From: CAZMMV01 sp964567475
GTDB taxonomy: Bacteria > Bacillota > Clostridia > Tissierellales > Tissierellaceae
Length of the DNA: 64,000 bases
Direction of reading: 5' to 3'
NCBI GenBank assembly: GCA_964567475.1
Contig: CAZMMV010000001.1
Location: 5,941 to 69,940 of the forward strand
A program made the translations under genes and the position numbers. Shown here piece after piece: positions 24,677 through 33,624 of this stretch (positions within the stretch are counted from its first letter, which is position 1; each line of letters opens with the position of its first letter). Under the pieces are notes generated by a model. It searched no databases, was not told the DNA's origin, and was given only the letters and a program-made list of their open reading frames with translations.

Positions 24677-25828
24677 CTACAACTTTTCCTTCAATCTTTT
24701 AGCCAAACAATAGGAATCATTACTTGTCATAATATAAGACATTACCGCTATATTTTTAACTCCAACTTCTTTTATGCTTTGTATATTAGCCGGGCATATA
24801 CCACCAATAGCTATAATAGGTATATCAACCTTTGATTTTAATTCCCTTAGAAAACTAATCCCCCTTGCTTCTAATCCTTTTTTGCAATCAGTTTTAAATA
24901 TATGTCCTGCTAATATATAATCCGCCCCCAATTTTTCTGCTTCTATAGCTTCATCTACACTTCTAGGATCTGAAATAGTAAATTGCTCATCTCCACTATC
25001 TTCTTTTAAAGAGTGTCCCCCTACTTCTGTAGTTACTCCTGCAGACATTTTACTAATACAAATAGGCACTAAATTATCCCTAATATATTTACTCTCCCTA
25101 GTAGTAATATTTGTGCCAACATATGGTAGAAATATTCTATATGCTAATAAAATATGAACTAAGTCTACATCATCTACAGTATCTAGCTTATGAAAATCTA
25201 TTGAACCAGGTCTTATTCTTGGTACTGAAACCCCTAGTTCAGCATGTGGGTATTTTTTTTGTAAATATTCTAAATGAAGACCTCCAAGAAATGTTTCTTT
25301 TTCCCATTTAGCTAGTCCTAACAAAGGTCCAATTGTTACTGATCGAATTCCCGCTTCAAGGCCCCTTTCTGGTGCATCTAGTCTAAATAAATAATTTTTC
25401 TTTGGCCCACTTAAATGAACCTTATCATAAATCTTTTCATCATATGTTTCTTGATAAACTGATAAACCATCTACGCCTTTTTCTACCATCCTTTTATAAT
25501 CCTTTGTACTCAATGGATAAATTTCTATAGATATAGATTCAAAGCTCTTTTTCAAAATATCTATTGAACCTAATATATAATCCACAGAACTCATTTTCTT
25601 ATCCTCACCAGTAAGTATCAATATATTTTTTAATTCTGTTTCTCTTATCTTCTCAGATTCTTTTGCTATCTCTTCATAAGTCATCTTATGTCTTTTAATA
25701 TCTGTATCCATATTATAACTACAATATGCACATCTATTAGTGCAATAGTTGGCTATATACATAGGAGTAAATAATACTATAGATTTACCAAAGTTTTTCA
25801 AATGTATCTCCCTAGCCTTTTTTGCCAT
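24677..25828 (-). CDS. thiH: Truncated ThiH fused to C-terminal half of ThiE (thi operon remnant)
   Basis: Residues 1-276 match the body of the radical-SAM enzyme ThiH (tyrosine lyase): CTNRCAYC cluster motif near residue 30, HLSGPKKNY, and the late block EQFTISDPRSVDE. ThiH normally has about 60-75 more residues before this and about 30 after. Residues from about 277 match only the second half of thiamine-phosphate synthase ThiE (GADYILAGHIFKT, IPIIAIGGI, NIAVMSYI); the half with the QxRxK and NDR substrate-binding motifs is missing. An in-frame deletion across the thiH/thiE junction explains this. No good ribosome site precedes the ATG. Probably non-functional. Confidence 0.82.
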   Translation of the reverse strand: MAKKAREIHLKNFGKSIVLFTPMYIANYCTNRCAYCSYNMDTDIKRHKMTYEEIAKESEKIRETELKNILILTGEDKKMSSVDYILGSIDILKKSFESISIEIYPLSTKDYKRMVEKGVDGLSVYQETYDEKIYDKVHLSGPKKNYLFRLDAPERGLEAGIRSVTIGPLLGLAKWEKETFLGGLHLEYLQKKYPHAELGVSVPRIRPGSIDFHKLDTVDDVDLVHILLAYRIFLPYVGTNITTRESKYIRDNLVPICISKMSAGVTTEVGGHSLKEDSGDEQFTISDPRSVDEAIEAEKLGADYILAGHIFKTDCKKGLEARGISFLRELKSKVDIPIIAIGGICPANIQSIKEVGVKNIAVMSYIMTSNDSYCLAKRLKEKL

Positions 25829-26470
25829 AGCTTTGCCTTATATGCATATCTACCTGCTTTAACTGCCATTGCAAAGGCTTCTGCCATTTTTACTGGGTCT
25901 TCTGATGTTGCTATAGCAGTATTGACCAAGACAGCTGCAGCTCCCATTTCCATAGCTTGGCAAGCTTCTGAAGGTTTACCTATTCCTGCATCAACTATAA
26001 CTGGAATATCTAGCTCATCAATCATTATTTGTACTATTTCTTTAGTTCTAATTCCCCTATTTGTTCCAATAGATGATCCTAAAGGCATTACTGCTGCAGC
26101 ACCTGCCTCTATTAATTTTTGTCCTGCTATTAAATCTGGATTCATATATGGTAAGACAATAAAACCTTCATCTGCTAATATTTTAGTAGCCTTAATAGTT
26201 TCCTCATTGTCTGGAAGTAAATATTTACTATCCCATATTTACTATCCCATATTACCTCTATTTTTACCCAGTTTCCACAGCCCATAGCACGACCTATTCT
26301 AGCTATTCTTGCTGCTTCATCAGCATTTCTCGCTCCTGAAGTATTTGGTAATATTACATTACCCTTAGGAATAAATTCCATAATATTATCTACTTTATCT
26401 TTTGATTGTAAATCTACCCTTCTTATAGCCATAGTTATTATTTCTGATTTACTTTTTTTAATTACTTCTG
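25798..26470 (-). pseudogene. thiG: Thiazole synthase ThiG, frameshifted and lacking both ends
   Basis: Homology starts without a start codon inside the end of thiS (PEVIKKSKSEIITMAIRRVD), runs through LPNTSGARNADEA and GCGNWVKIEVIWDSKY, and then breaks at a 14-bp tandem duplication. After the break it continues in another frame with LADEGFIVLPYMNPDL, VMPLGSSIG and DAGIGKPSEACQAMEMGAAAVLVNTAIA. About 25 N-terminal residues and the last 15-20 residues of ThiG are missing. ThiG forms the thiazole ring with ThiS-thiocarboxylate and the ThiH product. The key lysine-bearing segment (VKIEVI) is retained. Confidence 0.85.
26221..26248. repeat. 14-bp tandem duplication that frameshifts thiG
   Basis: The unit ATATTTACTATCCC occurs twice in direct succession (26221-26234 and 26235-26248). 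Removing one copy restores the thiG frame exactly: WDSKY continues as LLPDNEETIKATKI, as expected for ThiG. Confidence 0.92.
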
Positions 26471-26607
26471 GTAGAATATTCTTCTTTAGCTATTATTTTT
26501 CCATTAACTTCAATTACTATATAATCTTTAGAAAGCTCTAATCTACTAATTAAGTCTAAAATATTAACTTCATCATTAAAATCTAGATCTTCACCATTTA
26601 CAAGCAT
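26458..26607 (-). CDS. thiS: ThiS sulfur carrier, C-terminally truncated
   Basis: A 49-residue start of a ThiS/MoaD-type ubiquitin-fold protein (MLVNGEDLDF, DYIVIEVNGKIIAKEEYST). Intact ThiS has about 65 residues and ends in Gly-Gly, which is adenylated by ThiF and thiocarboxylated; here the last part is replaced by RSN and a stop, because sequence from ThiG follows in another frame. It cannot carry sulfur. The ATG at 26607 has a perfect AGGAGGTGAGAAT ribosome site and is directly behind the riboswitch terminator. No thiF is visible. Confidence 0.82.
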   Translation of the reverse strand: MLVNGEDLDFNDEVNILDLISRLELSKDYIVIEVNGKIIAKEEYSTRSN

Positions 26608-26620
26608 ATTCTCACCTCCT

Positions 26621-26662
26621 AAAAAACAAGAAAAGCTACATATCCTTAGGACATGTAGCTTT
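26621..26662 (-). terminator. TPP-riboswitch expression-platform terminator
   Basis: On the minus strand AAAGCTACAT and ATGTAGCTTT form a stem followed by a T-rich stretch, between the TPP aptamer and the thiS ribosome site. This is a standard position for a ligand-controlled terminator. Confidence 0.8.
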
Positions 26663-26710
26663 ATCACAATAAAAAATAATATATAGACACATATTATTTT
26701 TTTAGAAACA

Positions 26711-26794
26711 AGTCCCTTCGTTAGCATTATCTAAATCAGGTCTAAAGGGTAAGGATATATATCCACTCTCAGCCTTTTAAAAGGCTCCCCTCTG
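26711..26794 (-). ncRNA. TPP riboswitch (THI element)
   Basis: The minus strand shows the conserved TPP aptamer order: GGGGAGCC with the variable P3 stem, GGCTGAGAG, the ATCC/ACCCTTTAGACCTGAT core, and GATAATGCTAACGAAGGGA. All the normally invariant segments appear present. It should bind thiamin pyrophosphate and switch off the transcript through the following terminator. Confidence 0.95.
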
Positions 26795-26908
26795 TTCAAA
26801 CTATTAAATTCATTTTCTATTCAATTGTATGTTAACACTTATAATGTTTTTTGTCTATACTAATCTTGTATCATTATTCACAAAATACAAAATATTGTTT
26901 ATTTCTTT

Positions 26909-28261
26909 CTATAATACATCAACAAATTTCTCTTTTGCTACTTTTTGTAAAGCTATTGAGACAACAGTCGTTATAGACTCTGCTATTGGATATGCTAACC
27001 ATACCCACTTTAGCCCTATAAATGAAAGTAAATATGCTAATGGAATTATTATAATAATCTGTCTTAAAGAAGTTATTAATAAACTATAATTTCCTAGCCC
27101 TAATGCTTGGAAATAAGTAGAATTCGTTATTCCAATCGCTGCAAATAAATAGCTAATAGATATTATTCTAAGTGTATATACACCCATTTCTATCATTCCA
27201 ACGTCGTTGGTAAATATCCCCATTAACTGTCTTGGAAATATTTGAAATATCATAGTTCCTGTCCCCATTAAAACTAATGCTAGTATTACTCCATAATGAT
27301 AAGTTTCATTTATCCTGTCCTTTTGCCTTGCACCATAATTATATCCTATTAAAGGTAATACTCCTTGGCTCAATCCAAATACTGGCATCAATACAAATGA
27401 TTCTAATTTAAAATATATTCCTAGTACTGATACTGCCAACTCTGAATGTCTTACCACTATTAAATTTAACATTATAGTAACAAATGCAGTTACTGATTGC
27501 ATTAAAATACTGGGAAAACCAACTACATAAATATCTTTTACAATTTGCCTAGAATACTCAAACTTTTTAAAATTTATTTCTATACTAGTTCTTTTTGAAA
27601 GTAAAAATAATACTCCTGATAATGCACCTACACCTTGTCCAATAAGTGTAGCTATAGCTGCTCCTCTTATTCCCATTGCTGGAAAACCTAACAATCCAAA
27701 GATCATTATTGGATCTAGTACTATATTAGTTATAGCCCCTAATCCTTGAATAATCATAGGTATAACCATATTACCTGTTCCTTGTAGTGTTTTTTCTATG
27801 GTTATTTGTAATAATGATAAAAATGAAAATGTTGTTATTAATCCTAAATATTCTATTCCCATAGCTTTTACCACAGGATCAGCAGTAAAATAATCTAAAA
27901 ATCTTCCTAATAAAAATACTCTAAAAAACAAAAATACTGCCCAAGAAACAAATACTAGCAGTAATCCATGCATTGCACCCTTATTAGCTATATCTTCTCT
28001 ATCGGAACCTAATGCTCTGGATATAAATGAATTTATACCAACTCCAGTACCAACTCCAAATCCAATGATTACAATTTGAATTGGATAAGATAAAGAAGTT
28101 GCTCTTAAAGCTTTTTCACTAATTTGAGACACAAAGAATGAATCTGTAATATTATATAAAGACTGGATAAGCATAGATAGCATTATCGGTAATGACATTT
28201 TTATAAGTAGCGGAAATATTTCTTTATAACCCATAGGGTTTTTGTGTAACCTTTCGTTCAT
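26909..28261 (-). CDS. MATE-family efflux transporter
   Basis: A 450-residue twelve-segment transporter (LLIKMSLPIMLSMLIQSLYNITDSFFVSQI, GVGTGVGINSFISRALG, FGLSQGVLPLIGYNYGAR). It differs clearly from the MATE protein at 18.4-19.9 kb and has no adjacent regulator. MATE pumps expel drugs or metabolites in exchange for Na+ or H+. It lies upstream of the TPP riboswitch on the same strand, but the 100 bp between them probably contain a separate thi promoter, so a thiamine link is not supported. Confidence 0.92.
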   Translation of the reverse strand: MNERLHKNPMGYKEIFPLLIKMSLPIMLSMLIQSLYNITDSFFVSQISEKALRATSLSYPIQIVIIGFGVGTGVGINSFISRALGSDREDIANKGAMHGLLLVFVSWAVFLFFRVFLLGRFLDYFTADPVVKAMGIEYLGLITTFSFLSLLQITIEKTLQGTGNMVIPMIIQGLGAITNIVLDPIMIFGLLGFPAMGIRGAAIATLIGQGVGALSGVLFLLSKRTSIEINFKKFEYSRQIVKDIYVVGFPSILMQSVTAFVTIMLNLIVVRHSELAVSVLGIYFKLESFVLMPVFGLSQGVLPLIGYNYGARQKDRINETYHYGVILALVLMGTGTMIFQIFPRQLMGIFTNDVGMIEMGVYTLRIISISYLFAAIGITNSTYFQALGLGNYSLLITSLRQIIIIIPLAYLLSFIGLKWVWLAYPIAESITTVVSIALQKVAKEKFVDVL

Positions 28262-28418
28262 CTAATTCCTCCTCTTCTATTATTGATCAACTATATAATA
28301 CTATCATATATTGATTTATATTTCACTTTTTTATTTTTTGTATATTGTTTTTTATTATCTTATGTTAGTGTTCCATAAAGATCATAATTATATAAAAAAT
28401 ATATAAATTGTATTACAA

Positions 28419-28463
28419 ACAAATAAGATATTTAGTATGAAATATACCAAATATCTTATTTGT
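28419..28463. terminator. Second hairpin downstream of the cold-shock gene
   Basis: 15-bp arms (ACAAATAAGATATTT and its complement) around a 15-base loop. It may back up the first terminator. Confidence 0.45.
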
Positions 28464-28550
28464 TGATTTCTTTTTTTATATCAAACATACAATCATAATC
28501 AGTGTAAATTATCTTTTTTCAAGCAAAAAAATTCATTAGGTAAAATTAAA

Positions 28551-28582
28551 AAACCCTAGAATATTTGCATATTCTAGGGTTT
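28551..28582. terminator. Terminator of the cold-shock gene
   Basis: A perfect 14-bp stem (AAACCCTAGAATAT) with a four-base loop, nine bases beyond the stop codon, bounded by A/T runs. Confidence 0.85.
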
Positions 28583-28591
28583 AAATATCAA

Positions 28592-28789
28592 TTATTTAGA
28601 AACGATATTTTCTGCTTGAAGACCTTTGTCGCCTTCAACTACGTCGAATTCTACTTCTTCGCCTTCATCTAAAGATTTGAAACCATCTTTTTGAATTTGT
28701 GAGAAATGTGCAAAAACATCTTTGCCCTCTTCTGTAGTTATGAAACCAAATCCTTTTTCTGCATTAAACCATTTTACTGTACCATTCAT
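28592..28789 (-). CDS. CspA-type cold-shock protein
   Basis: A 65-residue single cold-shock domain with RNP1 KGFGFITTEE and RNP2-type DVFAHFSQI. These small beta-barrels bind single-stranded RNA and act as RNA chaperones. The ATG at 28789 (MNGTVKWFN) gives the canonical length; an upstream in-frame ATG at 28831 would add an atypical N-terminal extension. The 235-bp upstream region probably contains a long structured leader, usual for csp genes, though no specific element was recognised. Confidence 0.95.
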   Translation of the reverse strand: MNGTVKWFNAEKGFGFITTEEGKDVFAHFSQIQKDGFKSLDEGEEVEFDVVEGDKGLQAENIVSK

Positions 28790-29024
28790 AATGTATACCT
28801 CCAAAATTTTATTTCTTAAACTGATTTTCATAATCCACTAATAAAATTCAGATGTATACTATATTGAATAGTATATATCAAAATATATTGTGTTACTATT
28901 TACTCTAAATTTAAGTTCAATTAAAGTATACCATAGCTTTAAAAATATAGCAAGTCTTTTTTAAATAAAATCTTTTTATATTCTATAGCTCATGATATAA
29001 AACTAATAATATAAATATTTATAG

Positions 29025-29504
29025 CTACTTATGATAGGGTTCGCCCTTCATTATTCTAAATCCTCTATATACTTGTTCAAGGAGTATTAGTCTCATTAAC
29101 TGATGAGGAAATGTCATTTTAGAAAAGGATATCTTAAAATCACTTCTATTAATTATATCTTCTGATAAACCTAGAGATCCACCTATTATAAAGCATATAT
29201 CATTGTTACCATTAACCATTAGATTGCTTATCTTTTCTGCTAAATCTTCTGAAGATAACCTTTTCCCATCTATTACTAAAGAAATAACATAGGCACTAGA
29301 AGGAATCTTCTTTAATATCTTTTCTCCTTCTTTTTTCTTTACTTCCTCCATTTGTCTTTTCGATAAATTTTCTGGTGCCTTTTCATCACTTACTTCTACT
29401 ATATCCAAGGAACAATACCTTGAGAGTCTTTTACTGAATTCACTTATACCTTCTTTAATATATTTTTCTTTTATTTTCCCTACTGCAATTATTTTTATAT
29501 TCAT
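29025..29504 (-). CDS. rlmH: 23S rRNA pseudouridine-1915 N3-methyltransferase RlmH
   Basis: A 159-residue SPOUT methyltransferase of full family length. Blocks are ITAVGKIKEKYIKEGISEFSKRL-like at the start, IGGSLGLSEDI for the SAM-binding knot and the C-terminal MTFPHQLMRLILLEQVYRGFRIMKGEPYHK. It methylates pseudouridine 1915 in helix 69 of 23S rRNA. In Bacillus and relatives rlmH lies near the wal operon, as it does here (5 kb away), suggesting a rearranged ancestral neighbourhood. Confidence 0.96.
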   Translation of the reverse strand: MNIKIIAVGKIKEKYIKEGISEFSKRLSRYCSLDIVEVSDEKAPENLSKRQMEEVKKKEGEKILKKIPSSAYVISLVIDGKRLSSEDLAEKISNLMVNGNNDICFIIGGSLGLSEDIINRSDFKISFSKMTFPHQLMRLILLEQVYRGFRIMKGEPYHK

Positions 29505-29910
29505 ACCTTATCCTCTCTTCATTTATATAACTCTACAATAGACTGTACAATCTATTGTAGATAAATTATCAACTTTAATTTTATAAACTATTACATTTGC
29601 TAACATCTTTTCAGTGCATTTAACTTTCCTTCCTGCTTAGTGTTTTATTAGAACCTTAGCTTTCCTATATGATTTAAAATAATAATAAACTTTTAATCAA
29701 AAATTTATTATATCATTTTTTGATTAAAAATTCTCTATTTATTCTATAGAATTTTATAAACATTTTATATCCATTTAAATTTACCTAAAATCCTATAGGA
29801 AGTATTTATATGATGGAATAAACTATAACTAGTTTATTTCATCATTGCTATAAATATTTTTATTTTATATAATATAAGATAAGAGGATTAAAAAATAGGT
29901 AGGTGATCTA
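29505..29910. other. 406-bp intergenic region with three inverted repeats
   Basis: Between the divergent rlmH and GlnK-like genes there are three dyads: TCTACAATAGA arms (29532-29542 and 29551-29561), 13-bp TTTTAATCAAAAA arms (29691-29703 and 29717-29729), and GATGGAATAAACT arms with one mismatch (29812-29824 and 29831-29843). Their roles are unknown. No convincing gene was seen. Confidence 0.5.
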
Positions 29911-31179
29911 ATGAAAAAATATAAAAATTTAATTATTTCTTCTCTTATTGTAGCTTTCTCTTCTCTTCTATATATTGATTTTTATATAAGTAATTTTAAG
30001 TTTACATTTGCAGGAGTCATGTTTCCTCTAATATTATATATATATAATGATCCTAATCCAGTCATTTTTGGATTTACATCAGGTTTTTCAGTATTGGTCC
30101 TTAGAGGACTTTTTTATGGTATTTCCAATGGAATATGGGGTCAACAACCCTACTATATGATACCTGAAACTATGTTCTATATAGCATCTGGTTTTATGTT
30201 TCAGATATTCAAAAAAAGAATTAAAGCCATTACATATAAGAATATATTTATAATAACCTTTATAATAGATATTATTTCTAATATATTGGAAAGCTATATA
30301 AGACTTAGGCAAAACCTATTTTCTATGGACTATAAAATAATAAAAACTTTGCTATTAGTTGCATTAATAAGAGCTAGTCTAGTTTGGCTATTTGTAATGG
30401 GATATGAATATTATAAATTCTTCTTAATTAAGGAAGAACATGAAAAAAGATATAGAAATCTCTTACAATTGGCCTCTCAACTAAAAACTGAAACCTATTG
30501 GATGGAAAAAAATATGGATCACATTGAAAATGTCATGTCTAAGGCATACCAACTCTTTATCAATATAAATGAAGATAAAAAAAGAGAAGAATGGGCAAAA
30601 GAAGCATTGACAATAGCTACAGATATACATGAGATTAAAAAAGAACACAAACTAGTAGTTCTTGGTATAGAAGATATAATGTCTACTCGATTTGACAATA
30701 CAGGAATGTATTTTGATGAACTTATAATAATATTAAAAGAATCTTTAGATAGAGAAGTCAGACAGAAAAATAAAGATATAAATATTGAATATAATATAGG
30801 AAAAAATTTTTATACAAATGATCACTATTATCTTATGTCTATACTAAGAAATATTATCATGAATGCCATAGATTCCATTGAAAAAAAAGGGAATATAAGC
30901 ATATCTCATAGTATTTTAGATGATAAGCATAAGTTTACAGTCAAAGATGATGGAAAAGGAATAAAAGAAGAAAACCTATCCAATATATTTAATCCTGGAT
31001 ATTCTACTAAAATAGATTATACAACAGGAGAAATAAATAGAGGACTAGGTCTTGCTCTTGTAAATAGTATTGTAGAGGTCCATCTAAAAGGTAAAATAGA
31101 GGTCAAATCACAACTTAATAATGGATGTACTTTTTTAATATGGATACCAATTAAAGAATTGGAGGGTGCTAAAATATGA
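29911..31179 (+). CDS. GlnK (YcbA)-like sensor histidine kinase
   Basis: A 422-residue kinase with five or six N-terminal membrane segments, a helical dimerisation region with the phospho-acceptor sequence DIHEIKKEH, and a HATPase domain (NIIMNAIDSIE, DDGKGI, GLGLALVNSI). The HEIKK-type motif and linkage to a YcbB-domain regulator match GlnK/YcbA of Bacillus, which senses glutamine. Its stop codon overlaps the start of the regulator by four bases (ATGA). Glutamine as the signal is inferred from the family and the adjacent AGCS symporter. Confidence 0.82.
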   Translation: MKKYKNLIISSLIVAFSSLLYIDFYISNFKFTFAGVMFPLILYIYNDPNPVIFGFTSGFSVLVLRGLFYGISNGIWGQQPYYMIPETMFYIASGFMFQIFKKRIKAITYKNIFIITFIIDIISNILESYIRLRQNLFSMDYKIIKTLLLVALIRASLVWLFVMGYEYYKFFLIKEEHEKRYRNLLQLASQLKTETYWMEKNMDHIENVMSKAYQLFININEDKKREEWAKEALTIATDIHEIKKEHKLVVLGIEDIMSTRFDNTGMYFDELIIILKESLDREVRQKNKDINIEYNIGKNFYTNDHYYLMSILRNIIMNAIDSIEKKGNISISHSILDDKHKFTVKDDGKGIKEENLSNIFNPGYSTKIDYTTGEINRGLGLALVNSIVEVHLKGKIEVKSQLNNGCTFLIWIPIKELEGAKI

Positions 31180-32006
31180 AATTTTTCATATTAGATGATG
31201 ATTCTAATGTTCTTAACATTTTAAAGATGATAATTCAGGACAAAGAATTTGGAGCGATCATAGGAGAAGCTACAGATGGAGATACTGGAATAAAAATGAT
31301 TAGAAATCTTCAGCCAGATATTGTTTTAATAGATTTATTAATGCCAGGAATAGATGGTTTAACCATAGTAAAAAATATAAAAAAAGAGTATCCAGATATT
31401 GAATTTATAATGATATCACAAGTTCATTCAAAAGATATGGTAGAAAAAGCTTACAAATATGGGGTTGAATACTATATTAATAAGCCTATTAATGCAATAG
31501 AAGTTGAAATAATAATAAAAAAAGTAATGAAAAGAGTAGAAATAAATAAAGCTCTTTTTAATGTATTGGAAAAATTCGATAATACAGTTATGAAAAGTTC
31601 ACATACATCGGATGAGATTTATGAAGAAAAGCTTAATAATATATTAAGAGATCTGGGTATTATAGGTGAAAATGGAGCCGATGATATAATTAACTTAATA
31701 AAATATGTTTCAGATAAAGATATAAACTTTAAACAAATAACTATACGTGAACTTTGTAGTATGTTTTCTGATAATCCAAGATCCATGGAACAAAGAATTA
31801 GAAGAGCTCTTAATATAGCTTTAACAAATATTGCAAACTTAGGTCTTGAAGATTACATGAATGAAATATTTATCGAATACTCAAATAGTCTCTTTAATTT
31901 TGAACAAGTTAGAAAAGAAATGGAATTTATACGTGGAAACATTGATAAAGGTGGTTCAACCAATATGAAAAAGTTTCTTATTGGACTAAGAACCTATTGT
32001 GAATAA
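31176..32006 (+). CDS. GlnL (YcbB)-like response regulator
   Basis: A 276-residue regulator: receiver domain with D53 in IVLIDLLMPG and K near residue 104, then the YcbB-type DNA-binding domain (RELCSMFSDNPRSMEQRIRRALNIALTNIANLGLEDY). In Bacillus subtilis GlnL activates glutaminase and glutamine transporter genes when glutamine is present. Here the AGCS transporter gene follows directly, so it is the probable target. Confidence 0.85.
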   Translation: MKFFILDDDSNVLNILKMIIQDKEFGAIIGEATDGDTGIKMIRNLQPDIVLIDLLMPGIDGLTIVKNIKKEYPDIEFIMISQVHSKDMVEKAYKYGVEYYINKPINAIEVEIIIKKVMKRVEINKALFNVLEKFDNTVMKSSHTSDEIYEEKLNNILRDLGIIGENGADDIINLIKYVSDKDINFKQITIRELCSMFSDNPRSMEQRIRRALNIALTNIANLGLEDYMNEIFIEYSNSLFNFEQVRKEMEFIRGNIDKGGSTNMKKFLIGLRTYCE

Positions 32007-32130
32007 ATAAACAAATAAGTGCAATATTGGAAGTTTTCTGAATATAAGCTTTGCCTTTATGTTGCATTCGGTAGCTTTAAGAAACCCATATTATATACTT
32101 AATATAATCTAATATAGGGAGGAATATAAT

Positions 32131-33528
32131 GTGGGAACATTTGAAAATGTAATTTCAAAAGCAGCGTCAATTGCCTGGGGACCTGTTACAATCTTAATTT
32201 TATTAGGCACTGGAATTTATTTAAGCATTGGAACTAGATTTGTTCAGTTTAGAAAGCTAGGGGATGCGATTCGATCCTTGTTTTCCAAGGGAGATGGATC
32301 TGATGGAGATATAACTCCTTTCCAAGCTTTAATGACTTCTATGGCTGCAACTATTGGAATTGGTAATATAGTAGGTGTAGCAGCGGCAATAACTACCGGT
32401 GGTCCAGGAGCAATGTTTTGGATGTGGGTAAGTGGTGCTTTTGGAGGTGCTACTAAGTTTTCAGAAGTAGTCTTATCCGTAAAATATAGGATTACAAATG
32501 AAAATGGAGAAAAATCTGGTGGCCCTATGTATTATATCGAAAAGGGAATGAAGGATATATATAATAAGGATTTTAAATGGTTAGGTTGGTCATTTGCACT
32601 GTTTACAATTATTGCATCATTTGGTATTGGAAATATGACCCAAGCCAATTCAGTATCCGATACTATAAGTCTTTCTTTCGGATTAAATCCTGCTATTACA
32701 GGAGCTATAATAGCAATATTGACAGGATTAGTTGTTATTGGTGGAATTAAAGGAATAGGTAAAATCACTGAGAGACTTGTACCAACAATGGCTTTAGTTT
32801 ATTTAGGTGGATCTCTAATTGCTGTATTACTTAATATAAAAGCAGTTCCTGGAGTTTTTGCTATGATATTTTCCACTGCATTTTCAGGTAAAGCTGTAGG
32901 TGGCGGTCTGATAGGAAGTGTTATAAGAATAGGAATGGCAAGAGGTATGTTTTCAAATGAGGCTGGTTTAGGTAGTGCACCAATAGCACATGCTGCCTCA
33001 AAAAATGATAATCCAGTAAATGAAGGATTGATAGCATCTCTTGGAGTAATCATCGTTACAATGATAGTTTGTACTCTAACAGGATTAGTTATACTTACTT
33101 CAGGACTTATAACTATAGGAGAAACAGGAACTATGGTTATCGAAGGTGGTTTAGAAGGTGCTGCATTAACTACAGCTGCTTTCAGTGTATTGCTACCAGG
33201 AGTAGGAAAATATATAATATCCTTTGGAATAATATTCTTTGCTTTTTCTACCATAATTAGTTGGTATTATTATGGTTGTAAATGTGTTGAATATATATCA
33301 AATGAAAAATGTGTAAAATATTATACATGGTTATGGGTAGCCCTTACATTTGTAGGAGCAACAATACCATTAGAAGTAGTATGGAACTTGTCTGATGTCT
33401 TCAACGGATTTATGGCCTTACCAAATATAATAGGTGTGCTAGCATTAAGTCCATTGGTATTCAAAATGACTAGACAGTATGATGATTCAACTAGATTACC
33501 TAGTTCTCAACATATATTTGAATCATAA
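32131..33528 (+). CDS. AGCS-family Na+:amino acid symporter (GlnT-like)
   Basis: A 465-residue transporter with about eleven segments and the family signatures GPGAMFWMWVSGAFGGATKF and GMARGMFSNEAGLGSAPIAHA. AGCS members import alanine, glycine or glutamine with Na+. Placement after a GlnK-GlnL-type two-component pair argues for glutamine, as with GlnT of Bacillus. The start is GTG behind AGGGAGGAATATAAT. A 124-bp region separates it from glnL and may carry a regulated promoter. Confidence 0.87.
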   Translation: MGTFENVISKAASIAWGPVTILILLGTGIYLSIGTRFVQFRKLGDAIRSLFSKGDGSDGDITPFQALMTSMAATIGIGNIVGVAAAITTGGPGAMFWMWVSGAFGGATKFSEVVLSVKYRITNENGEKSGGPMYYIEKGMKDIYNKDFKWLGWSFALFTIIASFGIGNMTQANSVSDTISLSFGLNPAITGAIIAILTGLVVIGGIKGIGKITERLVPTMALVYLGGSLIAVLLNIKAVPGVFAMIFSTAFSGKAVGGGLIGSVIRIGMARGMFSNEAGLGSAPIAHAASKNDNPVNEGLIASLGVIIVTMIVCTLTGLVILTSGLITIGETGTMVIEGGLEGAALTTAAFSVLLPGVGKYIISFGIIFFAFSTIISWYYYGCKCVEYISNEKCVKYYTWLWVALTFVGATIPLEVVWNLSDVFNGFMALPNIIGVLALSPLVFKMTRQYDDSTRLPSSQHIFES

Positions 33529-33568
33529 TTTTATTTAAAAAATATTAAATATAATAAGATTAAATATT

Positions 33569-33612
33569 AAAGGCTTTAAAGCATATTTCTAAATATGCTT
33601 TAAAGCCTTTTT
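33569..33612. terminator. Bidirectional terminator between GlnT-like gene and surE
   Basis: A perfect 20-bp stem (AAAGGCTTTAAAGCATATTT) with a two-base loop lies between two convergent genes. Confidence 0.85.
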
Positions 33613-33624
33613 AAGTAAGATAAG

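Larger units (their letters stand above)
28262..28591. other. 330-bp intergenic region with two hairpins
   Basis: It holds the promoter of the MATE gene and two terminator-like hairpins after the cold-shock gene (28419-28463 and 28551-28582). No further open frame with a ribosome site was found. Confidence 0.5.

Noticed and set aside
24677..25828. A genuine bifunctional ThiH-ThiE fusion enzyme
   Set aside because: The ThiE part lacks the whole half that carries the QxRxK and NDR substrate-binding motifs, and ThiH lacks both ends; neighbouring junctions show the same type of loss.
26909..28261. MATE gene as a thiamine transporter under the TPP riboswitch
   Set aside because: It lies upstream of the riboswitch, not downstream, and has ordinary MATE family features.
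32532..33254. Minus-strand open frames inside the AGCS symporter gene
   Set aside because: They are antisense shadows of a well-supported membrane protein, without ribosome sites or family features.
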